From the NCBI RefSeq assembly GCF_004402045.1, contig NZ_SOMG01000011.1, forward strand, positions 248,001 through 312,000: DNA of 64,000 nucleotides. The letters run 5' to 3'. Position 1 is the first letter of the stretch. Every line of letters begins with the position of its first letter. Of this stretch, positions 38,178-46,040 are shown piece by piece. Both the position numbers and the translations under genes were made by a program. Origin of the DNA: Lelliottia nimipressuralis. GTDB taxonomy: Bacteria; Pseudomonadota; Gammaproteobacteria; Enterobacterales; Enterobacteriaceae. The notes under the pieces were generated by a model. The model was not told where the DNA came from. It made no database searches and saw only the letters and a program-made list of their open reading frames with translations.

Positions 38178-38669
38178 ATGGCAATTCCAGTCTATCTGTG
38201 GCTGAAGGACGACGGCGGCGCGGACATCAAAGGTTCCGTAGACGTGAAGGATCGTGAAGGCAGCATCGAAGTGGTGGCGCAGGAGCATAACCTGTACATC
38301 CCGACCGACAACAACACCGGAAAGCTGACCGGCACGCGTATTCACACGCCGTTCCTGTTCACCAAGGAAATCGACTCCTCCAGCCCGTATCTGTACAAGG
38401 CGGTGACCACAGGTCAGACCCTGAAATCCGCGGAATTCAAGTGGTACAAAATTAACGATGCGGGTCAGGAAGTGGAGTACTTCAACACGAAGCTTGAGAA
38501 CGTGAAGCTGGTGAAAGTGAATCCGAAGATGCACGACATCAAGGATCCTGCTTTCGAGAAGCACAACCACCTTGAGCAGATTGAGCTGCGCTACGAAAAA
38601 ATCACCTGGACCTACAAAGACGGTAACATCATTCATTCCGATTCCTGGAACGAACGTACCACCGCGTAA
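38178..38669 (+). CDS. hcp: T6SS tube protein Hcp
   Basis: TssD subunit, 163 residues, forming stacked hexameric rings of the expelled inner tube and carrying small effectors. The sequence MAIPVYLWLKDDGG and the internal block VVAQEHNLYIPTDNNTGKLT are typical of the enterobacterial Hcp1-like family. There is no C-terminal toxin extension. A GGAG lies nine bases before the ATG and a very strong terminator follows the stop, so a short, abundant hcp-ending transcript is likely. Confidence 0.97.
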   Translation: MAIPVYLWLKDDGGADIKGSVDVKDREGSIEVVAQEHNLYIPTDNNTGKLTGTRIHTPFLFTKEIDSSSPYLYKAVTTGQTLKSAEFKWYKINDAGQEVEYFNTKLENVKLVKVNPKMHDIKDPAFEKHNHLEQIELRYEKITWTYKDGNIIHSDSWNERTTA

Positions 38670-38675
38670 TCCTGA

Positions 38676-38709
38676 TGCGGACAGGTTTTCCTGTCCGCAG
38701 TTTTTTTTG
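38676..38709 (+). terminator. Strong intra-operon terminator after hcp
   Basis: Perfect 10-bp stem TGCGGACAGG-TTTT-CCTGTCCGCA followed by an eight-T run, in the 170-bp gap between hcp and clpV. It should end most transcripts after hcp, lowering expression of clpV and later genes unless a second promoter exists in the gap. Confidence 0.93.
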
Positions 38710-38839
38710 CTCAGCGCCTGAGATGCGGGTGTTCAGCAAAGAGAAAATACAATCTGCCTGCCTGACCCTGTGCGCTTTGGGTTCCTTTACGGAAAAGCGA
38801 TGGGCGGTAGCGTGTCCGGAACTGATAAGAGAATATCTC

Positions 38840-41470
38840 ATGGAAAATCCAGCCATCCTGTTACGTCGACTTAATCCTTATTGTGCCCGTGCGATGGAGG
38901 GGGCGGCTTCCCTGTGCCAGACTCGCGCGCATGCGGAAATTCTGCCCGAGCACTGGTTGCTGAAACTGCTGGAGCAGGGCGAGGGCGATCTGACGGTGCT
39001 GGCCCGCCGCTATGAATGGGATATGGACGCCATATGGCAGGACCTGCTGGCGTTTATGGACGCGTTACCCCGTTCGGTGCGCAGTCGCCCACAACTCTCG
39101 GATAATATTCAGACCCTGATGCAGGATGCGTGGCTGAGGGCCTCGCTGGCAGGCGAAGAACAGATCCGCAGCATTCACCTGCTGATGGTGCTGGCAGATA
39201 AGCCAAAACGGGTGCGCTGCGACGGACTGTGGCCGCTACTGACCCTGACGCAGAGCCAGCTTGAGCGCCTGCGCGGGCTTCTCGACGCGCAGTCGGACGA
39301 GCGTCCGGAGGTACAGCAGGAGGCAGAACTGGCGCAGGGTGGCGAGGTGGAATTAGTGGGCCGGCCGGTGAATGCTGATATTAAAGGGGAGCTGAGTCCT
39401 GCACTTCAGAACGCGCTGGACAAGTTCACCCTTGATGTCACCGCCCGCGCCAGGGACGGCAAAATCGACCCGGTGTTTGGCCGCGACACTGAAATTCGCC
39501 AGATGGTGGATATTCTTTCCCGTCGCCGCAAGAACAACCCGATTCTGGTCGGCGAACCCGGTGTCGGCAAAACCGCGCTCGTGGAAGGGCTGGCGCTCAG
39601 AATATTCGAAGGCAATGTACCGGACGCGCTGAAGCCTGTCTCCGTGCGCACCCTCGATCTTGGCCTGCTGCAGGCGGGCGCGGGAGTAAAAGGTGAGTTC
39701 GAACAGCGCCTGAAAAACATCATTGAAGCGGTGCAGCAGTCACCGCAGCCGGTGCTGCTGTTTATCGACGAGGCGCACACCATCATCGGGGCGGGCAACC
39801 AGGCGGGCGGTGCGGATGCGGCCAACCTGCTGAAACCAGCACTTGCACGCGGTGAACTGCGGACCATCGCCGCCACCACCTGGAGCGAGTACAAGCAGTA
39901 CTTTGAGCGCGATGCCGCGCTGGAGCGCCGCTTCCAGATGGTGAAGGTCGACGAGCCGGACGACGATAGCGCCTGCCTGATGCTGCGTGGCCTCAAGTCA
40001 CGCTACGCGGAGCACCATGGCGTACATATTACCGATGATGCGGTGAAGGCAGCCGTCGCGCTCTCAAGACGTTATATTACCGGTCGCCAGCTGCCGGATA
40101 AGGCGGTTGATCTGCTGGACACCGCCTCGGCCCGCATCCGCATGAGTCTCGATACCGTGCCGGAACAACTGACCTGCCTCAGAGCGCAACTCACTGCACT
40201 GGAGATGGAGAAGCAGGCGCTGCTGGAGGATATTGCAGTGGGTAACAGCGCCCACAGCGAACGACTGGCCTCTATCGAACAGGAAGAAGTCAGTATTATT
40301 CTGCAACTTGACGAAAAGGAAGCGCAGTACGGCCAGGAGCTAAAGCTGACGGAAGAACTGCTCGCCTGCCGCGCAGATATCTCTCGCCAGGCAGACATTG
40401 CCGATTTGCAAAAACAGCTTAATGTTGTTCAGCAAAATAACCCGCTGCTGGGACTGGATGTGGATGTCCGCACTGTCGCCACGGTGATTGCCGACTGGAC
40501 CGGGGTGCCGCTCTCCTCGCTGATGAAAGATGAGCAGACGGAGTTGCTGAATCTGGAAGAGAGCTTAAGCAAGCGCGTGGTGGGGCAGGACGCGGCGCTG
40601 AACGCTATCGCGCAGCGCCTGCGCGCCAGCAAAACCGGCCTTGCGCCGGAGAACGGCCCGCAGGGCGTTTTTTTGCTGGTCGGCCCGAGCGGTACTGGCA
40701 AAACCGAAACGGCGCTGGCGCTGGCGGACGAACTGTTCGGCGGCGAGAAATCCCTTATCACCATCAATCTCTCCGAATATCAGGAACCTCACACTGTCTC
40801 CCAGCTAAAAGGCTCTCCTCCAGGCTACGTCGGCTACGGGCAGGGCGGCATCCTCACCGAAGCGGTGCGCAAGCGCCCGTACAGCGTGGTGCTGCTCGAC
40901 GAAGTGGAGAAGGCGCACCGCGACGTGATGAACCTGTTCTACCAGGTCTTTGACCGGGGCTTTATGCGCGACGGCGAAGGACGGGAAATCGACTTTCGTA
41001 ACACGGTCATCCTGATGACTTCCAACCTCGGCAGCGACCACATCATGCAGATGCTGGACGAACAGCCGGAGGCAACCGAATCTGACCTGCATGAACTGCT
41101 GCGTCCGCTGCTGCGCGACCACTTCCAGCCCGCACTTCTGGCTCGATTCCAGACGGTGATTTATCGTCCGCTGAAGGACACGGCCATGCGCACCATCGTG
41201 GATATGAAGCTCGCACAGGTCAGTAAGCGCCTGAATCGTCACTACGGCCTGAGCACGAATATTGACGAGAGCCTGTATGACGCGCTGACTGCCGCTTGTC
41301 TGCTACCGGATACTGGCGCGCGCAATGTCGACAGCCTACTCAATCAGCAGATTCTGCCGGTGCTGAGTCAGCAACTGCTGACCCACATGGCCGCGAAACA
41401 GAAACCACATACCCTGATGCTCGGCTGGAGTGATGAAGAGGGGATTGGGCTGGAGTTTAAACATGGCTGA
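38840..41470 (+). CDS. clpV: T6SS sheath-recycling ATPase ClpV
   Basis: TssH, a Hsp100/Clp AAA+ unfoldase that disassembles contracted TssBC sheaths. From the ATG at 38840 it has 876 residues: a Clp_N domain with the TssC-binding surface (ILLRRLNPYCARAMEGAASL), a first AAA module (GEPGVGKT and VLLFIDEAHT), a middle coiled-coil (about 480-560), a second AAA module (GPSGTGKT and VVLLDEVEKAH) and a C-terminal D2-small domain. The frame is open upstream through the hcp terminator, but the family start is MENPAILLRRL. Its stop lies 8 bp inside the next gene. Confidence 0.97.
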   Translation: MENPAILLRRLNPYCARAMEGAASLCQTRAHAEILPEHWLLKLLEQGEGDLTVLARRYEWDMDAIWQDLLAFMDALPRSVRSRPQLSDNIQTLMQDAWLRASLAGEEQIRSIHLLMVLADKPKRVRCDGLWPLLTLTQSQLERLRGLLDAQSDERPEVQQEAELAQGGEVELVGRPVNADIKGELSPALQNALDKFTLDVTARARDGKIDPVFGRDTEIRQMVDILSRRRKNNPILVGEPGVGKTALVEGLALRIFEGNVPDALKPVSVRTLDLGLLQAGAGVKGEFEQRLKNIIEAVQQSPQPVLLFIDEAHTIIGAGNQAGGADAANLLKPALARGELRTIAATTWSEYKQYFERDAALERRFQMVKVDEPDDDSACLMLRGLKSRYAEHHGVHITDDAVKAAVALSRRYITGRQLPDKAVDLLDTASARIRMSLDTVPEQLTCLRAQLTALEMEKQALLEDIAVGNSAHSERLASIEQEEVSIILQLDEKEAQYGQELKLTEELLACRADISRQADIADLQKQLNVVQQNNPLLGLDVDVRTVATVIADWTGVPLSSLMKDEQTELLNLEESLSKRVVGQDAALNAIAQRLRASKTGLAPENGPQGVFLLVGPSGTGKTETALALADELFGGEKSLITINLSEYQEPHTVSQLKGSPPGYVGYGQGGILTEAVRKRPYSVVLLDEVEKAHRDVMNLFYQVFDRGFMRDGEGREIDFRNTVILMTSNLGSDHIMQMLDEQPEATESDLHELLRPLLRDHFQPALLARFQTVIYRPLKDTAMRTIVDMKLAQVSKRLNRHYGLSTNIDESLYDALTAACLLPDTGARNVDSLLNQQILPVLSQQLLTHMAAKQKPHTLMLGWSDEEGIGLEFKHG

Positions 41471-42017
41471 AGAAACTCAGGATCCGTTCAGAATTAAAGA
41501 AGGTGGTGTCAGGCTACTTACGACGGGTGAGATACAGCTGGCATACTCTGTTTTTTTATCCACTATTGATTATTCGAAAGTATGGATCCACAGGGAAAGT
41601 TACCTCCCTTTCAATTTACAGGATAAGAATACGGCGATGACGCCGGACGGGGAGATCTATTTTCGCGATCAATACTGTGATGATTTTTCCCAGACGACAG
41701 ACGATCTTCAGCATCTGTTCATCCATGAAATGGGACACGTCTGGCAACGTGTAAAGGGGATGAATGTCATCTTCAGAGGATTGGTAAGCTGGATGGTAAG
41801 TTATCATTATACACTTGATGGTCGCTTCTTAAGCGATTATCCGATGGAGCAGCAGGCGCAGATTATTGCAGATAATTTTACGTTGCAAACTCAGGGATAT
41901 AAGGTATGGCATCGATTGTGGGGCGGTAAAAATCCAACCATTACTCTTGATGGTGATACTACTGAGTCAGTCATACGTGAACAATACAAAATTGCATTGC
42001 GAGGGTTTCCATGGTGA
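41463..42017 (+). CDS. Small HExxH zincin-like protein, candidate T6SS effector
   Basis: A 184-residue protein with a gluzincin-type motif FIHEMGHVWQ (His88, Glu89, His92) and a downstream acidic stretch (MEQQAQIIADNF, about 128-139) that could give the third zinc ligand. There is no signal peptide. It resembles, as I recall, the small Vgr-related proteins found beside vgrG in enterobacterial T6SS loci; its substrate is unknown. It starts 8 bp inside clpV and its end overlaps the following lipoprotein gene by 7 bp. The DNA is clearly more AT-rich than clpV. This pairing of a hydrolase-like protein with a periplasmic lipoprotein suggests effector and immunity; alternatively it may be a T6SS-specific peptidase. 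Confidence 0.8.
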   Translation: MAEETQDPFRIKEGGVRLLTTGEIQLAYSVFLSTIDYSKVWIHRESYLPFNLQDKNTAMTPDGEIYFRDQYCDDFSQTTDDLQHLFIHEMGHVWQRVKGMNVIFRGLVSWMVSYHYTLDGRFLSDYPMEQQAQIIADNFTLQTQGYKVWHRLWGGKNPTITLDGDTTESVIREQYKIALRGFPW

Positions 42018-42478
42018 AAGTATTTGGTTTTCGTATGTTTTACTCTGTGGTTTTTTCTGGTGTGCCTCTATTGATATTAACTGGATGCCCTGGTCCGGGA
42101 GATAGATTTATCCCCCATGAAACCACATCCGTTAGCAAGCAGGGAAAAAATGTATGTTTTAACATTAATGATGCGCAGGATTATCAACTTGCTGATATAG
42201 GAATAAATCCACGAGGAACTCCCTCGAAGGAAAAAGATTTTAATTTTTCCCCTGGCCTCACCATCGCTGATGGTGAATTATGTATTCCACCTTCTTTTTA
42301 TCATTTTCCTGATAATGGGAGGTTCATTGTCGAATATATATTAACTTCAAAGAAACATGATGATGAACCACGGAAGTTCGTTGTCGGTGTGGGGATAAAT
42401 CATGGGGAGTTTTACAATTTTCCGTTGACCGATCGTGAAATTGCAAGACCGTATGGCTCAATTAAAGTTTCTGAATAG
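42011..42478 (+). CDS. Periplasmic lipoprotein, putative T6SS immunity protein
   Basis: A 155-residue lipoprotein: hydrophobic signal (about residues 9-24) ending in the lipobox LILTGC, then PGPGDRFIPHETTSV and a beta-rich domain (VCFNINDAQDY, GELCIPPSFYHFPDNGRFIV). This pattern matches what I recall as a family annotated as putative T6SS immunity periplasmic lipoproteins. The ATG overlaps the zincin gene by 7 bp, the tight coupling expected for an immunity gene. It should sit at the periplasmic face of a membrane, protecting against a toxin that acts in the periplasm. AT-rich like its partner. Confidence 0.75.
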   Translation: MVKVFGFRMFYSVVFSGVPLLILTGCPGPGDRFIPHETTSVSKQGKNVCFNINDAQDYQLADIGINPRGTPSKEKDFNFSPGLTIADGELCIPPSFYHFPDNGRFIVEYILTSKKHDDEPRKFVVGVGINHGEFYNFPLTDREIARPYGSIKVSE

Positions 42479-42711
42479 TACCCCGGCATAAAGTCATGAA
42501 GTTTTTTTATTTTTTCACTTTAGTGGCGACGGCGAATATGGCATGAATAATTTTTAAATGACCGTTTTGCTGATTAAAACCCTTGCCTGCGCCCTCGGGG
42601 TTGGAGCTGTAATCACTCTTTTTCGTACTTGCTGAGTACCCTGATTAAACCTGCAATGTGCTCGTCGGCAATAGCATCATGGACAGCAGGTTATCCCATG
42701 GAGTCAATATC
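42479..42711. other. Gap before vgrG, possible internal promoter, no gene seen
   Basis: 233 bp between the lipoprotein gene and vgrG, with AT-rich tracts near 42500-42560 and no convincing coding sequence. A GGAG at 42700-42703 is the ribosome site of vgrG. The only other gap of similar size in the operon is the hcp-clpV one, so a separate promoter for the vgrG cargo module is plausible. Confidence 0.4.
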
Positions 42712-45579
42712 ATGAGTCTGACCGATACGCTTAAGAATCCCCTGTCTGCATTAACTGAAAGTGGGCTGAACCGCTACCGCCTGGATATTCCATCCTGTAC
42801 AGCAGCACTGGATGTGGAAAGTTTCGCCGGTAAGGAGTTTATGAGTGAGCTTTACTACTATCAGATTATCTTTACCAGCAGTGATCAGAATATCAGTTCA
42901 GCGCAACTGCTGACCAGGCCTGCCACGCTGACCATGGGGACAGGGCCGCTGATGGGGCTGACCGGGCAGAAAGTGGTACATGGTGTGGTGACGCATTTTA
43001 AGCGTATCAGTGGTTCACGAGACCAGGCGACGTACCAGATTATTATTGAGCCATTCCTGTCTCTGCTGCGCAAACAATTCCGTACCCACCGCTTTTTCGT
43101 CAATAAGTCGGTCCCGGAAGTTGTCACCGAAGTATTGCAGGAGCATGGCCTGAAAGGCTGGGAGTATGAGTTTACCCTCATGGCTGATTATCCGAAGCGT
43201 GAGCAGATAAACCAGTACAAGGAAAGTGACCTCGCTTTCATAGAGCGCCTGCTGGCCGAAGTGGGGATTTTCTACTTCTTCACCCTGCAACCGGACACGC
43301 AAACCGAAGTGGTGCACTTCGCGGACAAGCAGAGTGCATGGACCTTCGGTAAAACGCTGCCTCTGAACAGCCCGTCAGGGATGAATGACAATAAAGCCGA
43401 TGCTGTATGGGGCGTAAACGTCCGGCAAAACGTGGTTGAGCGCTCTGTCATCGCCAGTGATTACAACCACCGTGAAGCCCAGAATATCCTGACCTCTGTA
43501 CCGGCGGACATGACCCGGGGTGAAGGTGACGGAGTGACCTATGGCGAGGTTTATCACTACCTGCCGCGTCATCTTGAACGTGGCGACAAAATCACACCTT
43601 CCGCGGAAACCGGCAACTTCTGGGCCCGCCTCGAGCACGAGCGTTTTCTGTCGGGACAAACGACTGTCAGCGGATGCAGCAATGATGCCCTGCTTTCTCC
43701 GGCTCAGGTACTGACCATCAGTGAACTGGCGATCCCGCCGACTTTACCCTCTGAAACGGATAACGGCATTATCATTACCCGCACGGGTTATACCGCCAGT
43801 CGAAAGAATGCTTTGTTAGTGACGTGGGAAGGTATGCCTTATTACGAAAACCGTTGCTGGCGTCCGGCTCCTAAAAAGCGCCCGGTGGTCAGCGGCACCC
43901 TGACGGCACGAGTGACCAGCGCCAAAGATAACGATATCTACGCCTGGCAGGATACATCGGGCATGTACCGGGTGAAATTTGATGCTGACCGTGACGATAA
44001 ACGCCAGGGTATGGAAAGTATGCCGGTGCGTTTTGCCAAACCTTACGGTGGTGACAAGTACGGCTTCCACTTTCCGCTGATACAGGGTACTGAAGTCGCC
44101 ATTGCCTTCCATGACGGCGATCCGGATCGTCCGTATATTGCTCATGCCCTCCACGACTCCCGCCACGTTGACCATGTTACGGAGGCCAACAGCACGCGCA
44201 ATGTTATCCGCACCGCTGGCCTGAACAAACTGCGGATGGAGGACAAGCGCGGCGAAGAGCACATTAAGCTCAGCACGGAGTATGGCGGCAAAACCCAACT
44301 CAATTTAGGGCATAACGTCAATGCTTCCAGGGTTCTTCGTGGCGAGGGGGCGGAGCTGCGCACTAACGATTGGGTCAGCGTTCGCGGTGGAAAAGGTGTT
44401 TTGCTTACCGCAGATGCGCAACCTGATGTCGGCAGTAAAATGCTTGAAATGGATGCGGCGATTGAGCAGCTTACACAGGCGCTCACGTTAGCCAGGAGCC
44501 TCCAGGCCTCAGTTAAGGGCGCGAAGGCTACATCATCAGATATCGACAGCCAGAAAAAACTTAACAGTTCATTGAAATATCTAAAAATGCCAGGATTGCT
44601 GGCCAGTGCTCCCGCTGGAATAGGCATTCTCAGTCCTGAGGCTGTCCGGCTTGCTTCAGGCGGGGCAAGTATTGGCCTCATGTCAGGTAAAAACACAGAT
44701 ATCAGCACCGGGCAATCGTTCACTGTAGCGGCAAGCGAAGCTGTAAGTTTGTTTGCACAGGCTGCTGGAATGAAAATGTATGCCGGGGCTGGGAAGGTTG
44801 ATATTCAGGCACAAGCTGACGCCATGAATGTCTCAGCATTACAGGACATCACTGTCGCCAGTAGTCAGGGGAGCGTGAAGGTAAATGCCAGCAAGGAACT
44901 GATTTTAAGTTGCGGTGGTGCTTATATAAAGCTTAGCGGCGGGAATATTGAACTGGGATGTCCGGGAAATATTTTGCTGAAAGCGGCCAATGTTAATCAG
45001 ACAGGTCCTGCCAGCTTAGATACACCGCCGGTAACTTTCCCTAAAGGATATGGCGGGACTTTTACCGTTACCGATCCCGAATCAGGAGATATTAAACCAT
45101 TCACCAGTTATAAAGTAACGTCTCCTGATGGTGAGATATTTGAAGGAATATCCGACTTGTCAGGGAAGACCGCACCGCTTTACACGTCGATGCCTGGCAA
45201 CGTAAACATTGAATTTCCACGTGAGCAAAAGAATGAAGGGCCAGGGCATTGGGTTACTGTTGATCATGATTATCATGGGTTGAAAAATACTGCAATTATG
45301 GCAATCAATCGCTTAACCTCTATGGGAGATGAAGGACGTGTTTTTGGTTCTGAAGGAAAGGACTATATGAATACGAAAAGAGATAAAATTCAGGAATGGC
45401 TGCCTTTGCCATCTGATGCTACAGACGAGATAGCGCAGCAATCGGCAGTACATCGTTACGGAGAACAGAGAAAGGTCACGCAAACTTTTCTGGAAGGTGA
45501 TGATGCCTGGGCTGTTACAGGTCAGTTGTGGCATTGGCAACCAACGACCGCTGATGATGTCTATGAGGGAAGTAAATGA
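42712..45579 (+). CDS. vgrG: T6SS spike protein VgrG with transthyretin-like C-terminal extension
   Basis: TssI, 955 residues from the ATG at 42712 (GGAG eight bases upstream). The gp27-like hub occupies about 1-400, the gp5 OB-fold about 410-520 (DTSGMYRVKFDADRDDKRQG), then the triple beta-helix needle and a DUF2345 region to about 775. After that comes an extension: a transthyretin-like beta domain (GTFTVTDPESGDIKPFTSYK and onward, about 780-845) and a further 110 residues ending TTADDVYEGSK. From about nt 44450 the DNA becomes AT-rich. Such extensions recruit dedicated effectors; here the lipase encoded two genes later is the obvious client. The next gene starts in its last codon. Confidence 0.95.
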   Translation: MSLTDTLKNPLSALTESGLNRYRLDIPSCTAALDVESFAGKEFMSELYYYQIIFTSSDQNISSAQLLTRPATLTMGTGPLMGLTGQKVVHGVVTHFKRISGSRDQATYQIIIEPFLSLLRKQFRTHRFFVNKSVPEVVTEVLQEHGLKGWEYEFTLMADYPKREQINQYKESDLAFIERLLAEVGIFYFFTLQPDTQTEVVHFADKQSAWTFGKTLPLNSPSGMNDNKADAVWGVNVRQNVVERSVIASDYNHREAQNILTSVPADMTRGEGDGVTYGEVYHYLPRHLERGDKITPSAETGNFWARLEHERFLSGQTTVSGCSNDALLSPAQVLTISELAIPPTLPSETDNGIIITRTGYTASRKNALLVTWEGMPYYENRCWRPAPKKRPVVSGTLTARVTSAKDNDIYAWQDTSGMYRVKFDADRDDKRQGMESMPVRFAKPYGGDKYGFHFPLIQGTEVAIAFHDGDPDRPYIAHALHDSRHVDHVTEANSTRNVIRTAGLNKLRMEDKRGEEHIKLSTEYGGKTQLNLGHNVNASRVLRGEGAELRTNDWVSVRGGKGVLLTADAQPDVGSKMLEMDAAIEQLTQALTLARSLQASVKGAKATSSDIDSQKKLNSSLKYLKMPGLLASAPAGIGILSPEAVRLASGGASIGLMSGKNTDISTGQSFTVAASEAVSLFAQAAGMKMYAGAGKVDIQAQADAMNVSALQDITVASSQGSVKVNASKELILSCGGAYIKLSGGNIELGCPGNILLKAANVNQTGPASLDTPPVTFPKGYGGTFTVTDPESGDIKPFTSYKVTSPDGEIFEGISDLSGKTAPLYTSMPGNVNIEFPREQKNEGPGHWVTVDHDYHGLKNTAIMAINRLTSMGDEGRVFGSEGKDYMNTKRDKIQEWLPLPSDATDEIAQQSAVHRYGEQRKVTQTFLEGDDAWAVTGQLWHWQPTTADDVYEGSK

Positions 45580-46007
45580 AAGTTATTTTAAAACGGAATC
45601 GTGTATTGCATTGTTGGGCCATATTTGACCTCTTTTACATTATCAGATTTGGTTGGTTGAATATCTCTCAGGGCCGAATTCCTTTAGTTGATGATATATT
45701 ATCTTTTAGCGAAATCTATCCGCAGCAAGGTGTTTATCCGCTAATCCTTTTTTCTTTCTCGTTACTGTTTAACGTGTCAGTTATATTTTCTGCTGTAATG
45801 TTCTTAAAAAAGTGGAAGTATGCGAATTGGATAGTCTATGTTCAAACGCCATTCAGACTATTCTTCATGATCCCTTCTGTTTCGATATTGCCATGGATGT
45901 TCAAAACTATGTCAATCAAAGTTGGAGCGATGTTTCTTGCCGCTGTATTCTTATCAGAGATAATTAAGCTTGGGACATTTTATCTTACAAGAGAAAAGAG
46001 CTCATGA
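45576..46007 (+). CDS. Multi-span membrane protein between vgrG and tle, function unknown
   Basis: A 143-residue, very hydrophobic protein with probably four membrane segments (about 8-30, 52-78, 86-106 and 112-136) and a short basic tail TREKSS. I do not recognise the family. Its ATG overlaps the vgrG stop by 4 bp (ATGA) and it ends 33 bp before the lipase gene. It therefore stands where T6SS chaperone or adaptor genes usually lie, yet it is an integral membrane protein and does not look like a Tap, Eag or Tec chaperone. It could protect the producer membrane, help load the lipase, or be unrelated cargo. Strongly AT-rich. Confidence 0.75.
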   Translation: MKVILKRNRVLHCWAIFDLFYIIRFGWLNISQGRIPLVDDILSFSEIYPQQGVYPLILFSFSLLFNVSVIFSAVMFLKKWKYANWIVYVQTPFRLFFMIPSVSILPWMFKTMSIKVGAMFLAAVFLSEIIKLGTFYLTREKSS

Positions 46008-46040
46008 ATTTTTGTTAAATCTGAATAAAGAGGGATGTTT

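Noticed and set aside
38675..38839. 55-codon upstream extension of clpV
   Set aside because: It is encoded by the hcp terminator and non-coding gap; the family start and ribosome site are at 38840.
38840..41470. Possibility that the ATPase is housekeeping ClpB
   Set aside because: Location between hcp and vgrG and a ClpV-type N-terminal domain, together with the short middle domain, identify the T6SS form.
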